Shown here: in pieces, positions 8,408 to 17,417 of the stretch
How the letters are laid out: each line of letters begins with the position of its first letter
Position numbering within the stretch: position 1 is the stretch's first letter
DNA from: Leucobacter sp. Ag1
GTDB taxonomy: Bacteria > Actinomycetota > Actinomycetes > Actinomycetales > Microbacteriaceae
NCBI RefSeq assembly: GCF_000980875.1
Contig: NZ_LAYO01000109.1
Coordinates: forward strand, 1-64,000
Reading direction: 5' to 3'
Length of the DNA stretch: 64,000 nucleotides
Notes under the pieces: model-generated
What the model saw: the letters and a program-made list of their open reading frames with translations, nothing else
What the model was told of the DNA's origin: nothing
Database searches by the model: none
Position numbers and translations under genes: made by a program

Positions 8408-10049
8408 CCTCCTGTTCGAGCAGGCCACCCTCTTCGACGGCGAGGAGCTGCTGGACGCACCGGTATCGATCGCGGTGGCCGACGGGACCGTCATCGGCAT
8501 CGGCGCCGACCTCTCCCACCTCGTCGGCCCGGCGACCGTGCGCCGCGATCTGGCCGGGGCGTTCGTGATGCCCGGGCTCGTCGACGTGCACAACCACCAC
8601 GCCGTCGCGGGACGCGCGGAGCTGTTCGAGCTCGTCGTGCCCATCGGCGCGAGTCTCGACGAGGTGCTGGCCGCCGTGGCCGAGCAGGCCGCGGCCACCC
8701 CCGCGGACGGGTGGATCGTGGGCGGCCCGTGGGGTACCAACCTCCTGGGCGAACTGAACTCGTCCGCCGCGCTCGCGCGCCTGGACGAGGCAGCGGGCGG
8801 GCGCCCGGTGGTGCTCATCGAGGACAGCCGGCACAACCGCTGGGCCTCGAGCGAGGCGCTGCGCCTCGCGGGGATCCTCGACGGCTCGCACGCGGACGGC
8901 GCGGGCAGCGCGGGCGTGCTGCGGGATCCCGTGACCGGATCCCCCACCGGCGTGCTGCTCGAGGGCGCGGGCCTCCGCGTCGAGTACGCGATGGCGGAGG
9001 CCGGCGGCTTCACCGAGGAGCAGCACCGGGCCGCGTCCGCCCGCGGCGTCGAGATCCTCAACAGCTTCGGCATCACCGCGTTCCAGGACGCGGCCGCCTC
9101 GCTCGACATGCTCCGCGCGCTGCACGGGCTCGACACCGCCGGCGATCTGAACGCCTGGGTCGTGACCTCGATCACCATCAACGACGAGATCTTCGGATTC
9201 ACCCCGATCGGACAGGAGCTCGTCGACCTGGCCGAGCCGTTCCGCAGCGCGCACCACCGCCCCGACTTCGTGAAGGTGTTCCTCGACGGCGTGCCGCCGG
9301 CCCGCACGGCCGCGTTCCTCGAGCCCTACCTGCCCGACGAGGAGCACGGGCACGAGTTCACCGGCGCCATGCTGATCCCGCAGGCCGAGTTCGCCGAACT
9401 GATGACGAGCATCGCCGGGCAGGGCCTCGGGCTCAAGGTGCACTGCGCGGGTGACGCGGCGGCCCGCGCCGTGCTCGACGCGACGCAGGCGCTGCGCGAA
9501 CGCGGCGACACGAGCACCCGCGTGCACATCGCCCACGGCCAGTTCCTCTCGGACGCCGACCTGCCGCGCCTCGCCGAGCTCGACGTCACCGCCGACATGT
9601 CGCCGTTCGTGTGGTTCCCCGGAGTGATCCCCCAGGCGCTCTCCGAGGTGCTGCCCCAGCCCCTCGCCGGGAAGATCCAGCCGAACCGCGCCCTCACCGA
9701 TCTCGGTGCCCGCCTCGCGATGGGTTCCGACTGGCCCGTCAGCCCCACCCCGAACCCCTGGTTCGGGATCCACGGGCTCGTGACCCGCGCCGACCCGTTC
9801 CGCCAGACGCCGGGCACCCTGTGGCCCGAGCAGGCGCTGACCCTGCTCGAGGCGCTCCGCGTCTGCACCTCGCGCGGCGCCGAGGCCATCGGGCTCGGCG
9901 ACGTCACCGGGCGCGTGGCACCGGGATTCTCGGCCGACCTCGTGGTGCTCGACGCCGACCCGTTCGAGCGCGACCCGCTCGAACTGGCCGACACGCAGGT
10001 CGTCGAGACCTGGTTCGAGGGCCGGCTCGTGCACTCGCGTGCGGACTGA
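8397..10049 (+). CDS. YtcJ-like amidohydrolase
   Basis: A 550-residue metal-dependent hydrolase of the amidohydrolase superfamily, YtcJ-like branch. It has an N-terminal beta-sandwich portion, then GLVDVHNHHA (the H-x-H metal pair), a late HCAGDAAAR histidine, HIAHGQF and MGSDWPVSP, whose Asp is the usual catalytic residue. GAAAGGA precedes ATG 8397. It overlaps the AraC gene upstream and the MFS gene downstream by 11 bp each, so all three are co-transcribed. The family acts on cyclic amides, N-acyl amino acids and related C-N bonds; the substrate is unknown. A shorter paralog is at 22719. Confidence 0.88.
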   Translation: MQADLLFEQATLFDGEELLDAPVSIAVADGTVIGIGADLSHLVGPATVRRDLAGAFVMPGLVDVHNHHAVAGRAELFELVVPIGASLDEVLAAVAEQAAATPADGWIVGGPWGTNLLGELNSSAALARLDEAAGGRPVVLIEDSRHNRWASSEALRLAGILDGSHADGAGSAGVLRDPVTGSPTGVLLEGAGLRVEYAMAEAGGFTEEQHRAASARGVEILNSFGITAFQDAAASLDMLRALHGLDTAGDLNAWVVTSITINDEIFGFTPIGQELVDLAEPFRSAHHRPDFVKVFLDGVPPARTAAFLEPYLPDEEHGHEFTGAMLIPQAEFAELMTSIAGQGLGLKVHCAGDAAARAVLDATQALRERGDTSTRVHIAHGQFLSDADLPRLAELDVTADMSPFVWFPGVIPQALSEVLPQPLAGKIQPNRALTDLGARLAMGSDWPVSPTPNPWFGIHGLVTRADPFRQTPGTLWPEQALTLLEALRVCTSRGAEAIGLGDVTGRVAPGFSADLVVLDADPFERDPLELADTQVVETWFEGRLVHSRAD

Positions 10050-11238
10050 CGCGATTCGGCCGAGCGCCGGACTGATCCTGCTGCTCGGGCTGCTGGAGGC
10101 CTTCGGCCCGCTGTCGATGGATCTCTACATGCCCGCGCTGCCCGAGCTCGCGCGCTCGCTCGGCATCGGCGATGCGCTCGCCCAGACCACCATGTCGGTG
10201 TGCATGCTCGGACTCGGACTCGGCCAGCTGATCGCCGGCCCCATGAGCGATCGCTTCGGGCGCCGGCTCCCGCTGCTCATCGGCGTCGCCGCGTTCGCGG
10301 TGTTCTCGGCCGCCTGCGCCGTCGCGCCCTCGGTCGGCTGGCTGCTGCTGTTCCGCGCGCTCCAGGGCGTGAGCGGCGCGGCCGGCATGGTGGTGACGCT
10401 CGCGATCGCGCGCGACATCTTCTCGGGCGCGCGACTCGCGCGCATGCTCTCCTGGCTCGCCCTCGTCGGCGCCGTAGCGCCCGTCGTGGCCCCGATCCTC
10501 GGCGGGCAGCTCAGCCGGTTCCTCGACTGGCGCGGGATCTTCTGGGTGCTCGCCGGCATCGGCGTCCTGCTGCTCGCGTCGGCGCTCCGCTGGCTCCCCG
10601 AATCGCATCCGCGGGAGCTGCGCAGCACGAGCAGCGGGCCTCTCTCGCTGCTGTCCGACGCCCGCGTGCTGCTCGCCCACCCGACCTACCGGGCCGTGCT
10701 CATCATCTCCGCCGTCAGCGGCGCCGCGTTCTTCGCGTACCTCTCGATGTCGAGCTTCGTGCTGCAGAACGGCTTCGGCGTCACCCCCGCGGTATTCGGG
10801 ATCCTGTTCGCCGCCGGGTCGCTCTGCAACGTCGTCGGCTCCCAGACCAACCGCGTGCTGCTCGCCTCGACCAGCCCGGAGCGGCTCTACCTCGTCGGCA
10901 TGGTGCTCGCGTTCCTCGGCAGCGCCGCCGCTGCGGCGAGCGCGCTGCTCGGCCTCGGCTTCGCTCCGTTCGTCGCCGGCCTGGCACTCTACCTCGCATC
11001 GACCGGGTTCACGATGCCGAACGCGAGCGCGATCGGCCTGACCGCGCACGGGGACCGCGCGGGATCGGCGGCGGCGCTGCTCGGCACGTCCTCGCTGTTC
11101 CTGGGCCCGATCGTCGCCCCGCTGGTCTCGCTCTCCGGCGTCACCGCCGCGGTGCTCGGCCTGACGATGCTCGTCGGGTCCGCGCTCATGCTCGCCGTCG
11201 GTCTCGCGACGTTCGGCCGGGCGCCGCGACGGCCCTGA
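10039..11238 (+). CDS. Bcr/CflA-type MFS exporter
   Basis: A 399-residue major facilitator protein with 12 predicted helices. The N-terminus LLGLLEAFGPLSMDLYMPALPELARSL matches the Bcr/CflA drug-resistance subgroup, as does the motif-A-like loop MSDRFGRRLPLL. The GTG start at 10039 overlaps the amidohydrolase by 11 bp. It is presumably an inner-membrane proton antiporter removing a toxic substrate or product of the linked pathway. It is closely similar to the MFS protein at 28436, which also ends a hydrolase operon. Confidence 0.88.
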   Translation: MRTDAIRPSAGLILLLGLLEAFGPLSMDLYMPALPELARSLGIGDALAQTTMSVCMLGLGLGQLIAGPMSDRFGRRLPLLIGVAAFAVFSAACAVAPSVGWLLLFRALQGVSGAAGMVVTLAIARDIFSGARLARMLSWLALVGAVAPVVAPILGGQLSRFLDWRGIFWVLAGIGVLLLASALRWLPESHPRELRSTSSGPLSLLSDARVLLAHPTYRAVLIISAVSGAAFFAYLSMSSFVLQNGFGVTPAVFGILFAAGSLCNVVGSQTNRVLLASTSPERLYLVGMVLAFLGSAAAAASALLGLGFAPFVAGLALYLASTGFTMPNASAIGLTAHGDRAGSAAALLGTSSLFLGPIVAPLVSLSGVTAAVLGLTMLVGSALMLAVGLATFGRAPRRP

Positions 11239-11324
11239 TCCGCCGGACTGCTGTCGTTCGGCCGCTCTTCTGTTTCCCAATTTCACCGCACACCGCACAC
11301 TCACCGCACCGAAGGAGCCGCATC

Positions 11325-11780
11325 ATGGCGAAGTACGATCACCTGTTCGTCAAGGACATGCCGAACTGCATGGACGAGATGGTCATGGACGACGAGGAGC
11401 AGCTGGAATACCCGCTGCCGAACCTGGGCGAGGGGCTGTGGCTGGTGAACAGCGACCTCGTGCCCGGCGCTCAGGCCAACATGACGCACATCTGGATCCA
11501 CCCGTCCGACGAACCGCAGCTGTGGGTCAACCCGCACCAGCACGACTACGACGAGATCCTGATCTGGACGGGCGGCAACCCCGACGATCCGCGCGATCTC
11601 GGCGCCGAACTGTACATGGAGATCGAGGGCGAGCGGCACGTCATCACGACGTCGGGATCCGTCTACATCCCCGCCGGCACGGTGCACTGCCCGCTCGGCT
11701 TCACCCGCATCGACCGCCCGTTCCGCTTCAGCGCGCTCTCGCTCGCGCCGAAGTACCGCGCGCAGGACCACTCGGAGTAG
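11325..11780 (+). CDS. Small metal-type cupin protein (paralog B)
   Basis: A 151-residue cupin close to paralog A. The metal set is H71, H73, E77 (HQHDYDE) and H121 (PAGTVH), and the N-terminus KYDHLFVKDMP matches QYERLFVRDMP. GAAGGAG lies 7 bp before ATG 11325. It follows the MFS gene by 86 bp and is the last gene before a strong terminator, so it is probably part of the AraC-amidohydrolase-MFS operon. Function unknown beyond a likely small-molecule metal cupin. Confidence 0.87.
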   Translation: MAKYDHLFVKDMPNCMDEMVMDDEEQLEYPLPNLGEGLWLVNSDLVPGAQANMTHIWIHPSDEPQLWVNPHQHDYDEILIWTGGNPDDPRDLGAELYMEIEGERHVITTSGSVYIPAGTVHCPLGFTRIDRPFRFSALSLAPKYRAQDHSE

Positions 11781-11804
11781 CGGCCGGCACCGAGCACCGC
11801 AGAA

Positions 11805-11862
11805 TCGACCGGGCCCGAATCGTCCTTTCTCGCTGAAGAAAGAATGCTTCGGGCCCGGTCGA
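11805..11862 (+). terminator. Terminator after cupin B
   Basis: The 15-bp arms TCGACCGGGCCCGAA and TTCGGGCCCGGTCGA are perfect complements. The loop contains a second small stem (CTTTCT...AGAAAG). It starts 24 bp past the cupin stop and lies between convergent genes. Confidence 0.8.
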
Positions 11863-11897
11863 CGTTCGTCCCGGGGCGCAGACGCATGCGCACGCAC

Positions 11898-11933
11898 GAA
11901 GGGGTGGGAGCGATCCTTCGCTCCCGCCCCTTC
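11898..11933 (-). terminator. Terminator of the solute-binding protein gene
   Basis: GAAGGGGTGGGAGCGA and TCGCTCCCGCCCCTTC form a stem with one internal mismatch around TCCT, 17 bp beyond the stop of the minus-strand binding-protein gene at 11951. Confidence 0.75.
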
Positions 11934-11950
11934 GGCGGTGGACGAGCCCG

Positions 11951-13483
11951 CTAGCCGACCGTCACGTTGGTCAGCAGGAACGAGGTGCGCCCGTAGAGGT
12001 CCTTCTCGAGTCCCTTCACGTTGGCACGGTGCACCGTGATGTTCTGGCCGTAGACCGGCACCAGGTATCCGCCCCGCTCGTACTCGATCGTCTGCAGCTG
12101 CTGGATGATCTTGCACTGGGCCGAGGTGTCGGTGGTCTGGTACAGCTCCGCCGCGAGCGAGTTGTACTCGGGATCGTTCATGTGGGTGCCGTTCTCGGAT
12201 CCACCGGGCAGGAAGTGCCCCTTCGCGGTGATCTCGTACGGGCTGGACGTGTAGCTGATGAACAGCGGCCAGTCGAGCCACCGGTCGAGGAACGTGGCCA
12301 CGTCGAGCTTGCGCACCGAGATCTTGATCCCGGCCTTGCCCGCATCATCGGCGACGAGCTGGGCCATCTCCATCATGCCGGGGAACGCGCCGTCGGTGAC
12401 GAGCTCCACCTGGGTGCCCTCGGCGCCGGCCTCCGAGACGAGCTGCTTCGCCTTCGCGAGGTCCTGCGTGCGCTGCGGCAGCTTCGGCGGCTCGCACGAG
12501 GAGTTCTTGCCGATGAAGTCGTTCGCCACCGTCGCGTAGCCGCCGAAGGCGTTCTTCACGATCCGCTCGCGGTCGACCGAGAGCCGGATCGCTTCGCGCA
12601 CCTTCGGGTCGGAGAACGGCTTGTCCTGCATGTTCATCGCGATGAGCGGGTAGCTCGCCGTGTCGCTCACCACGAGCCCGAGGTTCGGATCCCCCTTGAG
12701 CGCGGGGACCTCGGGGAACGGGATGCCCTGCGCGACGTCGATCTGACCGCCGCGGATCGCGTTGGTGACCGCGTTCTGCTCGGTGAAGAACGACAGCGTG
12801 AGGCTGTCGAGCTTCGGCTTCTCGCCCCAGTAGTCCTTGAACTTCGAGAGCTTCGCCTCCTGGCCCGGGGTGAACGAGTCGATGGTCCAGGGGCCGGTGC
12901 CCGCCGGCTTGTCGACCGTGGCGCCGCCGCGGATGCTGCGCATGTTGATGCGCGCCATCGAGAACATCTCGGGGACCAGGCCGAACGGCTTCTTGAGGTT
13001 CAGCTTGAGCGTCGTGCCGTCGACGACCTCGATGCCGGCTGCGTCGACGAAGTCGAGGTTGGTCGCGTACGCCCAGGCCTTCTTCGGGTCGATCATCGCC
13101 TTGATGCTCTCGGCCGCGTCCTCGGCGTTGAAGGTCTCGCCGTTGTGCAGCTTCACGCCCTTCCGGAGCTTGATGGTCCAGACGTCCTTCGCCGCGTTCG
13201 GCTCCATGGACTCGGCGAGAACGTAGACGACCTTGCCCGTGCGGTCGCGGGCGGTGAGCCCCTCGTAGACCTGCTTGAACAGCGCATCGCTCGAGACCGA
13301 GCCCTGCTGCTGGTAGGGGTTGACCTCGTCGCTGGTGCTGCCGACCATGCCGACCCGGATCGAGGTCTGGCCGGAGGCCCCGCCCGATGAGGGGGGCGCG
13401 CAACCGACGAGCGAGAGCGAGAGCGCGACCGCCGCGACTGCGGCGACCCGGGCTCCAGCGCGTGAGCGGAATCGGAAAGTCAT
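11951..13483 (-). CDS. Family 5 extracellular solute-binding lipoprotein
   Basis: A 510-residue peptide/nickel-type substrate-binding protein. A basic start (MTFRFRSRAGAR), a hydrophobic segment and the lipobox LVGC (Cys at about residue 28) show export and lipid anchoring. The mature part carries DPP-family blocks: LYEGLTARD-like, W-T-I-K-L-R-K-G-V-K-L-H-N-G-E-T-F-N-A-E-D and KVREAIRLSVDRERIV. AGGAGG stands 9 bp before ATG 13483. It is not adjacent to a permease; the nearest importer without a binding protein is 3616-7271, so the two probably work together. Confidence 0.9.
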   Translation of the reverse strand: MTFRFRSRAGARVAAVAAVALSLSLVGCAPPSSGGASGQTSIRVGMVGSTSDEVNPYQQQGSVSSDALFKQVYEGLTARDRTGKVVYVLAESMEPNAAKDVWTIKLRKGVKLHNGETFNAEDAAESIKAMIDPKKAWAYATNLDFVDAAGIEVVDGTTLKLNLKKPFGLVPEMFSMARINMRSIRGGATVDKPAGTGPWTIDSFTPGQEAKLSKFKDYWGEKPKLDSLTLSFFTEQNAVTNAIRGGQIDVAQGIPFPEVPALKGDPNLGLVVSDTASYPLIAMNMQDKPFSDPKVREAIRLSVDRERIVKNAFGGYATVANDFIGKNSSCEPPKLPQRTQDLAKAKQLVSEAGAEGTQVELVTDGAFPGMMEMAQLVADDAGKAGIKISVRKLDVATFLDRWLDWPLFISYTSSPYEITAKGHFLPGGSENGTHMNDPEYNSLAAELYQTTDTSAQCKIIQQLQTIEYERGGYLVPVYGQNITVHRANVKGLEKDLYGRTSFLLTNVTVG

Positions 13484-13754
13484 GAGTCCAGTCCTCCTGA
13501 TGCGTATGCGTGGGGTGGTCGGTCCCGCTGCAGTCGCCCTCCCCGATTTCGGGGACCTGCGGCGGTGCGACCGGCTTGCGCGGCGGCCCTCGCCTTCGAG
13601 TTCCGCGCTCCCGGCCTCCGCTCGGTGCGGCGGGTACGGGTGCGCACCCTCATGGTCGAGGGGGGCCGGGCGTGCTGGCAAGGCGGGCCCGGCAGTCTGT
13701 ACGGCTCGGGACAACTCCTCTGCCGGGAACGACAACTGCGGGGCGGAAGCCGGA

Positions 13755-14219
13755 TCAGCGCTCGGATTCGGGCCGGTAGTGACCGTCGCCGCTCACCGCG
13801 ACCGCGAGGAAGCGGAAGGGCCGATCGACCCGGTTGAAGCCGAGCGGGCAATGCTTGGTCCCGGCCGGGATGTACACCGAACCGGAGGTCGTGATGAGGT
13901 GCCGCTCCCCCTCGATGTCGAGGTACACCTCGGCGCCGAGGTCGTGCGGATCCTCCGGATTCGATCCGGTGAACGCCAGCACCTCGTCGTACTCGTGCTC
14001 ATGCTCGTGCACCCAGAAGGTCTCCTCCTGCGTCGGGTGCACCCAGCTCATGGTGATGTACGCCTTCGCCTCGGGGACGTCATCCGCGCGCATGATCGCC
14101 CACGGCCGGCTGAGGTTGGCGGGGAGGGGCCGGCCGGCCGCCTCCGCCTCGTTGGTCATGTCGTCACGGCAGTCCACGAGATCGCGGACGAAGAGGTGCT
14201 CGTACTGGCTCGGTGCCAC
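13755..14219 (-). CDS. Small metal-type cupin protein (paralog C)
   Basis: A 154-residue cupin, the most diverged of the three. Its metal-binding segment is extended to HEHEHEYDE (H73, H75, E79 as the motif, with an extra H71), and motif 2 is PAGTKH (H123). GTG 14219 was chosen over an upstream ATG at 14327 because GAAGGA sits 8 bp before it and homology with copies A and B starts there. It is divergent from the TetR gene at 14430. The 271-bp gap to the binding-protein start holds only a short palindrome CCCCGATTTCGGGG (13541-13554). Confidence 0.85.
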   Translation of the reverse strand: MAPSQYEHLFVRDLVDCRDDMTNEAEAAGRPLPANLSRPWAIMRADDVPEAKAYITMSWVHPTQEETFWVHEHEHEYDEVLAFTGSNPEDPHDLGAEVYLDIEGERHLITTSGSVYIPAGTKHCPLGFNRVDRPFRFLAVAVSGDGHYRPESER

Positions 14220-14389
14220 GGTGTCGATCCTTCGTTCGGGGCGGCCTGCGCCGCTCGTCGGGTTCCGGTCGGCCGTCGGCCGCCGTGCAGCGAGGCTATT
14301 GCGCGGAGCGCGGGACCGGCGAGGCACTGGGACGGGGCAGGATGGGACTTTCCACGGGCGTCGAATCCCCCGATCCGCGCGTTTTTCCG

Positions 14390-14408
14390 TCTACACTGGG
14401 TGACGCAA
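14390..14408 (+). promoter_or_regulatory. Weak match to the shared divergent motif, at the TetR promoter
   Basis: TCTACACTGGGTGACGCAA matches the ends of the motif seen at 35661 (TCTACA-N5-TGAC) with the same spacing but a different centre. TACACT may be the -10 box of the TetR gene. It is the weakest member of the group. Confidence 0.3.
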
Positions 14409-14429
14409 CCGAGCCCCGGAAAGGCCCCC

Positions 14430-15026
14430 ATGCCGAAGATCATCGACCACGACCAGCGCCGCGACGAGATCGTCGACGTCACCTGGCAGCTCATCGTCGA
14501 GGGCGGGATCGAGGCGGCGACCATGCGCGAGATCGCGTCGCGCGCCGGCTTCGCGAACGGAGCGCTGAAGCACTACTTCACGGGCAAGGATCAGATCATC
14601 ACCGGCGCGTACGAGCGCTCGCTGAACAGCCTGGGCGATCGCCTCACGGCCTACGTCGCCGGCAAGCGCGGCATCGAGGCGCTCGAGATGTTCATGCGGT
14701 ACACCCTGCCCGTCGAGCAGGAGGATGCGACCGCCGCCCGGGTGCTGCTGTCGTTCTGGGAGCGCTGCGCGTTCAGCGTCGAGGTGCGCGGCGGCTACGA
14801 CGCCCACCTCGACACCTGGAAGGCGGGATACCTGCGCTATCTCGCCGAGGGCCGCGAGGACGGGGACATCCGATCCTCGACCCCCGACGATCAGCTCGCC
14901 GACGAGATCATCATGATGAACATCGGCGCCACGGTCATCAGGGTCGTGAGCCCCGATCACCTGCACGTGGACGTGCTCGAGCGGCAGGTCACAGACTTCG
15001 TCGCCCGGCTGCGCCGGGCGGACTGA
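14430..15026 (+). CDS. TetR/AcrR-family regulator (BetI-like)
   Basis: A 198-residue repressor-like protein with an N-terminal helix-turn-helix (residues about 10-58; EIVDVTWQLIVEGGIEAATMREIASRAGFANGALKHYFTGKDQII), which closely follows the BetI pattern. The C-terminal half is a typical TetR ligand domain. Start at ATG 14430 (CCCGGAAAG upstream). It is divergent from cupin C and convergent with the phosphotriesterase operon. It is the only TetR protein inside the 14-30 kb catabolic block, so it is a candidate binder of the TCTAC palindromes, but nothing in the sequence proves that. Confidence 0.88.
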   Translation: MPKIIDHDQRRDEIVDVTWQLIVEGGIEAATMREIASRAGFANGALKHYFTGKDQIITGAYERSLNSLGDRLTAYVAGKRGIEALEMFMRYTLPVEQEDATAARVLLSFWERCAFSVEVRGGYDAHLDTWKAGYLRYLAEGREDGDIRSSTPDDQLADEIIMMNIGATVIRVVSPDHLHVDVLERQVTDFVARLRRAD

Positions 15027-15079
15027 GCGGCGCAGGATCGGCCGCCGCGCCGCTGGCCGGCGTGCCGCTGCCGGCGCGC

Positions 15080-16198
15080 CTACCCCGCGGAGCGCGGCGC
15101 GGCGAAGGCGAGCAGCCTCGCCGGGTTGTCGATCATGATCCGATCGAGCGCTTCGGCGCCGACCCCGAACTCGGCGAGCGTTGGCAGGAAGTGCTCGACG
15201 ACGTAACCGTAGCCGTGCCCGCCGTAGCGGCGCAGCTGCACGCGCTGGCAGACGTCGCCGCCGAGCACGAGCCGGTCGCCCCAGCCGTCGGCGACGAGCT
15301 CGGCGAAGCCGCGGGCGACGCCGCGATCGGTGAAGGGGAACAGCGTCCCCCACGGGCTTCCGGTGGTCCCGAGGAAGTCGGCCTCGACCGAGACGCCGCG
15401 CGCCAGCAGGCGGCGGGCGAAGTCCAGGTCGTCGCCGATGGTACCGGCGTGCCCGAACACCACGCGTCGCGGATCGGCGCCCTCCTCCTCGAGCGCATCG
15501 AGCACGCGCAGCCGCTCCTCGCCGAAGCCGCCCATGTGCAGGGTGATCGGCGCACCGGTGAGCGCCGAGGCGCGGCCGGCGGCGCGCACGCTGCGCATCT
15601 CCTGCGGATCGACGGGCGCGCCCTCGGCACCGACCTCCCCGATGATCCCGGAGCGGATCCCGGTGCCGTCCGCGCCGACGACGATGTCGCGCACGATCGC
15701 TGCGACCAGCGCCTCCAGCGGAAGCTCCGAGAACCCCGCGGGGTGCAGGTCCTTCTGGTACCAACCGGCGCCCATCACGAGGTGCAGTCCGGACGCGCGA
15801 CTGAGCCGCGCGAGCGCTCGCGCATCCCGCCCGATCCCGGGCGTCGTGACCTCCACCATCGTGCCGCCGCCCTGCGCGACGAAGTCGCCGACCTCGTCGA
15901 GCACGGTCGCGAAGTCGCCGATCAGGTCGTTGTCGGTGTTCGGACGACCGCGGCGCACCGCGGCGAGGTTCCCGAGCCCGAGCGGCTCCTGCGCGTCGTC
16001 GTCCCACTCGCCCGGACGCGGGTTCGGGCTGTGCGCGGGCCTGCGGATGTCGAGGAAGAGGTGCTCGTGCATGAGCGTCGTCCCGAGCGCCTCGGGCCGC
16101 ACGGGTCCGAGCACGGTCTGCACGAGGCCTTCGAGGTTCGGGATCTCGAGGCCGTCGAGGTCCGGGATCGGTGCTGCGGCGTTCGCCTTCGCGGTCAT
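15080..16198 (-). CDS. Phosphotriesterase-family metal hydrolase (lactonase-like)
   Basis: A 372-residue TIM-barrel hydrolase of the phosphotriesterase family with a complete binuclear metal site: H44 and H46 (LMHEHLF), bridging E188 (IIGEVG, Glu as in PHP rather than carboxylated Lys), H221 (TLHMGG), H250 (FGHAG) and D315 (LGGDVCQR). Relatives are lactonases, arylesterases or unknown; true phosphotriesterase activity is unlikely to be its native role. ATG 16198 overlaps the stop of the paralogous pseudo-enzyme by 4 bp. It is the last gene of the 18392-15080 operon. Confidence 0.9.
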   Translation of the reverse strand: MTAKANAAAPIPDLDGLEIPNLEGLVQTVLGPVRPEALGTTLMHEHLFLDIRRPAHSPNPRPGEWDDDAQEPLGLGNLAAVRRGRPNTDNDLIGDFATVLDEVGDFVAQGGGTMVEVTTPGIGRDARALARLSRASGLHLVMGAGWYQKDLHPAGFSELPLEALVAAIVRDIVVGADGTGIRSGIIGEVGAEGAPVDPQEMRSVRAAGRASALTGAPITLHMGGFGEERLRVLDALEEEGADPRRVVFGHAGTIGDDLDFARRLLARGVSVEADFLGTTGSPWGTLFPFTDRGVARGFAELVADGWGDRLVLGGDVCQRVQLRRYGGHGYGYVVEHFLPTLAEFGVGAEALDRIMIDNPARLLAFAAPRSAG

Positions 16199-17415
16199 CG
16201 GGTCTCCTCCGGAGCGGTTCGGGCGAGGATCCTCGCAGCGTTCGCGCCGCCGACCGCGCGCTGCAGGGCCGGATCTGCGCCGAGCATGCCGAGGTAGGGC
16301 AGGAACTGCTCGACGGTGAACTCGAGCCCGTTCCCGCCGAACGCGGTGAGGCGGTGCCGGTTGCGGATCCCGCAGCTGAGCAGGATCCGCTCCTGGGCAC
16401 CGTGCTCGGCGGCACGCAGGATCACGAGCGCGATGTCGTGATCCGACACGACGGTGCGCACGTTCGGGATCCGTCCCAGGTCGTCGAAGCAGAGCGCGGT
16501 CCCGCGATCCAGCAGGGCGTCGAAGCGGGTCCCGTCGATGCCGATCCGACCGGCGACGGCGGTCGCGACGCCGGTCAGCAGCACGCGGTGCCGGGGCAGT
16601 CCGGCGGAGTCGACCGCGGTGAGCGCCCGGTCGAGGGCCGGCACGGCGTCGGAGTCGGAATCCGCTGCCGCTGGGCCGGAGGGCGTCCCCGGGCCCGACA
16701 GGTCGAGCACGAGCGCTGCCCCGGCCCGCCGGGCGGCATCGGCGGCCGCCCGGATCAGGGCGGAGCGCCGATCCGCCGCACGACGGCCGGTGCCGTCGAT
16801 GCCGCCGTCCGCGTCCACGTCGCGGACCGGGATCGCCCCGACGATTCCGGCGGGGTGAGCGGGCGCGCTCAGCTCCGCGAGGATCCGGAGCCCCACGCTC
16901 TCGGGATCCTCGGGTGCGGTGCGCGCTCCGCCCGAGCAGCCGTCGGCGGATCGTCCTGCGGCGCCCCGTACGATCTCGATGCCCGACGCGGCGCTCACCC
17001 GGGCGAGGGCGTCGCCCGTGCCAGCTGCTTCCCGCTCGTCGAGCGAGACGAGCAGGCGGATCCCGCCGCCGTCCGGCGACCGCGGTTTCGATGCCGCGGG
17101 GGCCCCGGGAAGCGCGGGTGCCGCCGGTGCGGCGGCCGCGCGGAACCGGAGCAGCGCGGCGGTCGCCTCGGGCTCCCCGATGGTGCGGTCCTCGAGGTTC
17201 TCGGCTCCCAAGAGGAGGCGTCCGAGCACGTCGATGGTGACGGGGGCTCGCAGGAACTCCGCGTCGCTCGCGGGGATCCCCGCGTTGCCGCGCGCCGGCA
17301 CCGGCGCGCGAAGGAGGGACTCGGCGGCGAGCACGACGCCGACGTCGCCGGCGGGAACCGGTCCCCGGACCGCGGTGATCGCGGAGGCGGGCCCGGGCCC
17401 GGGAACCGATGCCAT
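16195..17415 (-). CDS. Degenerate phosphotriesterase-fold protein (probable pseudo-enzyme)
   Basis: A 406-residue Ala-rich protein that aligns over its whole length with the intact enzyme encoded just downstream (VRGPVPAGDVGVVLAAESLL versus VLGPVRPEALGTTLMHEHLF; EFTVEQFLPYLGMLGADP versus GYVVEHFLPTLAEFGVGA). Every expected metal ligand is replaced: H-x-H becomes A31-x-S33, the bridging Glu becomes A194, the two His become D238 and about G282, and the Asp becomes G349. The frame is open and the starts and overlaps are normal, so it is not simply a decayed gene. The ATG at 17415 is two bases after the methyltransferase stop. A structural partner or regulator of the active paralog is plausible inference. 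Confidence 0.75.
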   Translation of the reverse strand: MASVPGPGPASAITAVRGPVPAGDVGVVLAAESLLRAPVPARGNAGIPASDAEFLRAPVTIDVLGRLLLGAENLEDRTIGEPEATAALLRFRAAAAPAAPALPGAPAASKPRSPDGGGIRLLVSLDEREAAGTGDALARVSAASGIEIVRGAAGRSADGCSGGARTAPEDPESVGLRILAELSAPAHPAGIVGAIPVRDVDADGGIDGTGRRAADRRSALIRAAADAARRAGAALVLDLSGPGTPSGPAAADSDSDAVPALDRALTAVDSAGLPRHRVLLTGVATAVAGRIGIDGTRFDALLDRGTALCFDDLGRIPNVRTVVSDHDIALVILRAAEHGAQERILLSCGIRNRHRLTAFGGNGLEFTVEQFLPYLGMLGADPALQRAVGGANAARILARTAPEETR

Positions 17416-17417
17416 GC

